Origin: Lineus longissimus
Lineage: Eukaryota; Nemertea; Pilidiophora; Heteronemertea; Lineidae
Length of the DNA: 60,000 nt
Reading direction: 5' to 3'
NCBI RefSeq assembly: GCF_910592395.1
Contig: NC_088310.1
Coordinates: 25,687,491 to 25,747,490 of the forward strand
Shown: in pieces, positions 58,401-60,000 of the stretch
Layout: every line of letters begins with the position of its first letter
Numbering within the stretch: the stretch's first letter is position 1
Program-made: the position numbers and the translations under genes
Notes under the pieces: model-generated
The model's database searches: none
What the model saw: the letters and a program-made list of their open reading frames with translations, nothing else
Told to the model about the DNA's origin: nothing

Positions 58401-60000
58401 TCTGAGTGTCATCAAGGCAGCACGATCGCATGAACGCCATAAGGTCAGGGAGCTAACAGCTCCCAAAGGAAGTGACTCTGATGACAGTTTTACCTTCTGT
58501 TTTTCCGAGCGGTTAGGTGGAAGTTTTGAAAAGTGGATGAAGACGAGTACGAGTAAAGTGGCAGTCAGAAAGAAGATGGAATTGCTTGCAGCTGCAGAAC
58601 TCATGGATTATTCTGGGCTATATGATGACCTTTCGGCAGATGGATTTTCAAAAGATAGCAAGTCCTCCCTGTTGGCTGGAAGTGGTATTCCTGTTAAAAA
58701 GGAAATTGCTTTTGCAAGAGTTCCATCTCTAAATGAGCTTGGCCTTCCTGTTCGAGATGATGGTATTTCTCGTAGGGCTACTTTAGAAGATGAGGCTCAT
58801 ATCACTCCAGGAGAATGGAACACCAAACGGCAGAACTTAAGTGTGGTTCAGGCTGATGTGCAGAGAGATGGTTTGAATGATGGGATATCAGAGAACACAG
58901 CATTGCCTCAGACTCAGTTACAGACTAAGAACTTAGCTATAGAGACAGATAAGGTCAGTTCCGGTGATTGTTCAAGTGATCATGACACGCATGGTAACCC
59001 AAATGAAAACTTAATGTCAGAAAATAGGAATTCATGTGAAAGGAAGGAGCCCAATGAGGCAGTTGTCTGTGAAACAAGACAAAATAATGATACCAATAAC
59101 ATAGAATATGATCCGTCTCGAACTGACTTGTTATCATCCGATAATAACACAAAAACAAAACATGATCCTGCCATTATCAGGAATCAGTCATCTCCACGGA
59201 AACCAGAAGATAAGGTTGAAACATCACGGATTGCTACAAAAAGCGAATGGCATCGCACTACTGCGGATGATGTTGCAAATGCAGAGCTGAATCGGAACCT
59301 TGCAGAAACCATCACTGTCAATATTGTTATGAGATCAGATAGACAACCCCCTGTCATGCCTGTATTAGAAGATAAGGCAGTTAAGTCTGTCGTGAATACG
59401 CGAGAGATCAGAGCAATAGTGCCCTGCCGCAAGGAGATGCAAACAGTCGGTCTTACCTCCAAGGAGCTGCAAGTTGCGTTCGCCAACAAGAACAACATCA
59501 AGCAATCATTCGCAAATCACATCAAACAATCATTTCCATCGAACAGCCGCGTGCTGGCAAAGATAAATCAACTTCCATTACAGTGGAGTAATCGCGTGCT
59601 TGAGAAGCTCTACGCAGATCCTCAGCTTTCAAAATTGAATCATGGAATAGAATCTGACGCAGATGTTATGCTGGCGAAGTTCAATCAAACGATAAGACTG
59701 ACTCCACATTTTCCCTATATTATTGGATTGCCTGTTCACTCTGAAGTCCTGCAGTTGGCGATGAAACTTGAAAAATTGTCAGCTGAAAGCGATGATAAGC
59801 TTGATAAAACAAATGTAAGGCAGAGTGCTTTTGAGGATGGCAATATACAGCCAAGGAATTCTGCACCGTTGGAGGAAATTGTTAGCCAGGATGATTCAAA
59901 TATACTTAATGCTGATACCCATGTTCAAACACATGGAGCAAATAGCGATGTGGACATTGTAAAAGAAGAAAATTTCAATGAAAATGATAGAAATCAGTCA
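55477..60000 (+). CDS. Giant uninterrupted exon, at least 1,508 codons, unknown disordered protein (3' end beyond window)
   Basis: From ATG 55,477 (in-frame TGA upstream at 55,456) the frame has no stop to 60,000. A random frame of this length is essentially impossible, so it is coding. The product is hydrophilic and rich in Ser, Lys, Asn, Asp and Glu, with no hydrophobic membrane segment. Two CxxC pairs occur: CKLCG at residues 68-71 and CVKCG at 513-516. Possibly folded parts are residues about 965-1,075 (LANTLLSVIKAARSHERHK, then FTFCFSERLGGSFEKWMK and KKMELLAAAELMDYSGLYDD) and about 1,310-1,430 (KEMQTVGLTSKELQVAFANK, IKQSF repeated twice, LEKLYADPQLSKLNHG). ATG 55,477 is the first in-frame Met after the stop, but the true start could be a spliced acceptor. 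It may belong to the PDZ gene (same strand, similar polar composition) or be a new gene. I recognise no family. Confidence 0.85.
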   Translation, partial: MDLQSLFYPALGYILQTEEFLLHSIATGPGDSGISDKSRGAGGEEVIHYPAKKVNTTTLSTGPKREGCKLCGLKPQRSSDEVPSKTIPSQKLQVVSSPVPCQSPSPNRTYFQRSTPSGVQTVFYHKGRASQCRYNHVNQYVPRVPVKTDTREKPGAPLPVQEKEVPIVKKSSVKVAYLRTGLPLSIPISDSSADEGKYWWSEIKNETPELKSVPSSRYNQHTLSNVDCVSTVAPGPLAGKANASQHNLEEEIEGDARSTKNAVNGEMKINVVDSSSSKSTPTVLRKSDLTVGKPASTAEKGNDQSLQQIGKKAKNKMKIKGIHRKSRKDGENRPALFRKTDNDNSDIYFGDNERSASVTPTLNQKLENGRILVNAEAKYQVRNALSGIHQKKKGSADGSPTPKDITTGIKRGGKDIGSTSAVQLLARGSLRSLALLSLQPNGILRGKHLSRIEQLGNCGGRASAPRKLVSRNTDSKLVVAKTAPVRVSPRSAPVSPQRDKATQSSFSSITTSCVKCGSLPNVSACSKVANLGGGGALIQTASTSLPNISIPPAQELQIQNGHKTPLSKLEKKTSLTCSASNLTQGYNISPIQPLERSHVSALMSSTWEVTEFEKDTTPSQDILAKSQGSSDNPITHPLQLSHPEPGNDGSLNSDEMSPLAGKGGRKEPTSNCCVETSNALTELDTNEVETESDLSLLGSSLSHNEAALRLGGDSKKAVRNEPISQKHCPPETVGDKRKTSTKSHVITALVESEIKPEKQPIDDSVIVLARESTKLKRDAKTLTTCGMSESHKTNKDIGSKRRYILQQILQSARQEESNSKESEIRKKETGSIGLRNHRASDVATHSKDPETSKNVPEEHKNGLRYPEPFGSVEHANGKSKPGEESSKKNLRLGRKVSAVILSRVDSISLGALPSELPSYGLEEDGDLEKKTASSQDGDGKDVKIRDRSNDTNSTHGKSDSHHKKNKHDGRLANTLLSVIKAARSHERHKVRELTAPKGSDSDDSFTFCFSERLGGSFEKWMKTSTSKVAVRKKMELLAAAELMDYSGLYDDLSADGFSKDSKSSLLAGSGIPVKKEIAFARVPSLNELGLPVRDDGISRRATLEDEAHITPGEWNTKRQNLSVVQADVQRDGLNDGISENTALPQTQLQTKNLAIETDKVSSGDCSSDHDTHGNPNENLMSENRNSCERKEPNEAVVCETRQNNDTNNIEYDPSRTDLLSSDNNTKTKHDPAIIRNQSSPRKPEDKVETSRIATKSEWHRTTADDVANAELNRNLAETITVNIVMRSDRQPPVMPVLEDKAVKSVVNTREIRAIVPCRKEMQTVGLTSKELQVAFANKNNIKQSFANHIKQSFPSNSRVLAKINQLPLQWSNRVLEKLYADPQLSKLNHGIESDADVMLAKFNQTIRLTPHFPYIIGLPVHSEVLQLAMKLEKLSAESDDKLDKTNVRQSAFEDGNIQPRNSAPLEEIVSQDDSNILNADTHVQTHGANSDVDIVKEENFNENDRNQS

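Overview
The window is eukaryotic nuclear DNA, most likely from a marine invertebrate. It is intron-rich and gene-poor, and it is crowded with decayed transposons, minisatellites and tRNA-related repeats. The palindrome TACATGTA occurs at least 13 times, where about one would be expected by chance. I have seen that bias described for lophotrochozoan and other marine invertebrate genomes, but no phylogenetic marker here fixes the clade.

Layout. 1-6.6 kb: non-coding, with a 666-bp PIF/Harbinger-type element (TIRs, TAA duplication, MADF-like remnant), a broken Ty3/Gypsy reverse transcriptase on the minus strand and a foldback MITE. 6.6-18.3 kb: nothing recognisable except a second TA-flanked MITE and a 79-bp minisatellite. 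18.3-37.2 kb: the most unusual structure, a diverged large inverted duplication. At least five collinear blocks of copy A (18.3-23.0 kb) recur in reverse order and orientation in copy B (33.3-37.2 kb), including a 40-bp stretch that is 100% identical. Each outer end carries a related exon-like block pointing outward. Downstream of copy B is an exon-like fragment with the N-terminal signature of an iduronate-2-sulfatase-type sulfatase, in a compatible splice phase. The simplest reading is a head-to-head pair of old sulfatase-like paralogues, at least one of them broken, with conserved upstream DNA. Between the copies lie a SINE (24.4-24.8 kb), two tandem tRNA-Pro-like pseudogenes (29.3-29.5 kb) and a 2.1-kb array of a 39-bp repeat (31.1-33.3 kb).

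37.8-45.0 kb: a repeat cluster. It holds two arrays of one 68-bp minisatellite (one abutting a non-LTR retrotransposon C-terminal fragment), a palindrome-rich CACCATGGTG cluster, a second tRNA-type SINE, a hairpin cluster and a 56-bp array whose unit contains a 16-bp perfect palindrome.

45.1-60 kb: genuine protein-coding DNA on the plus strand. Three exons encode the second half of a PDZ domain followed by a disordered, NPF- and charge-rich region. From 55,477 a single reading frame stays open for 1,508 codons to the window edge. It encodes a hydrophilic, Ser/Lys/Asn-rich protein I do not recognise, and it may be a giant exon of the same gene or the start of the next one.
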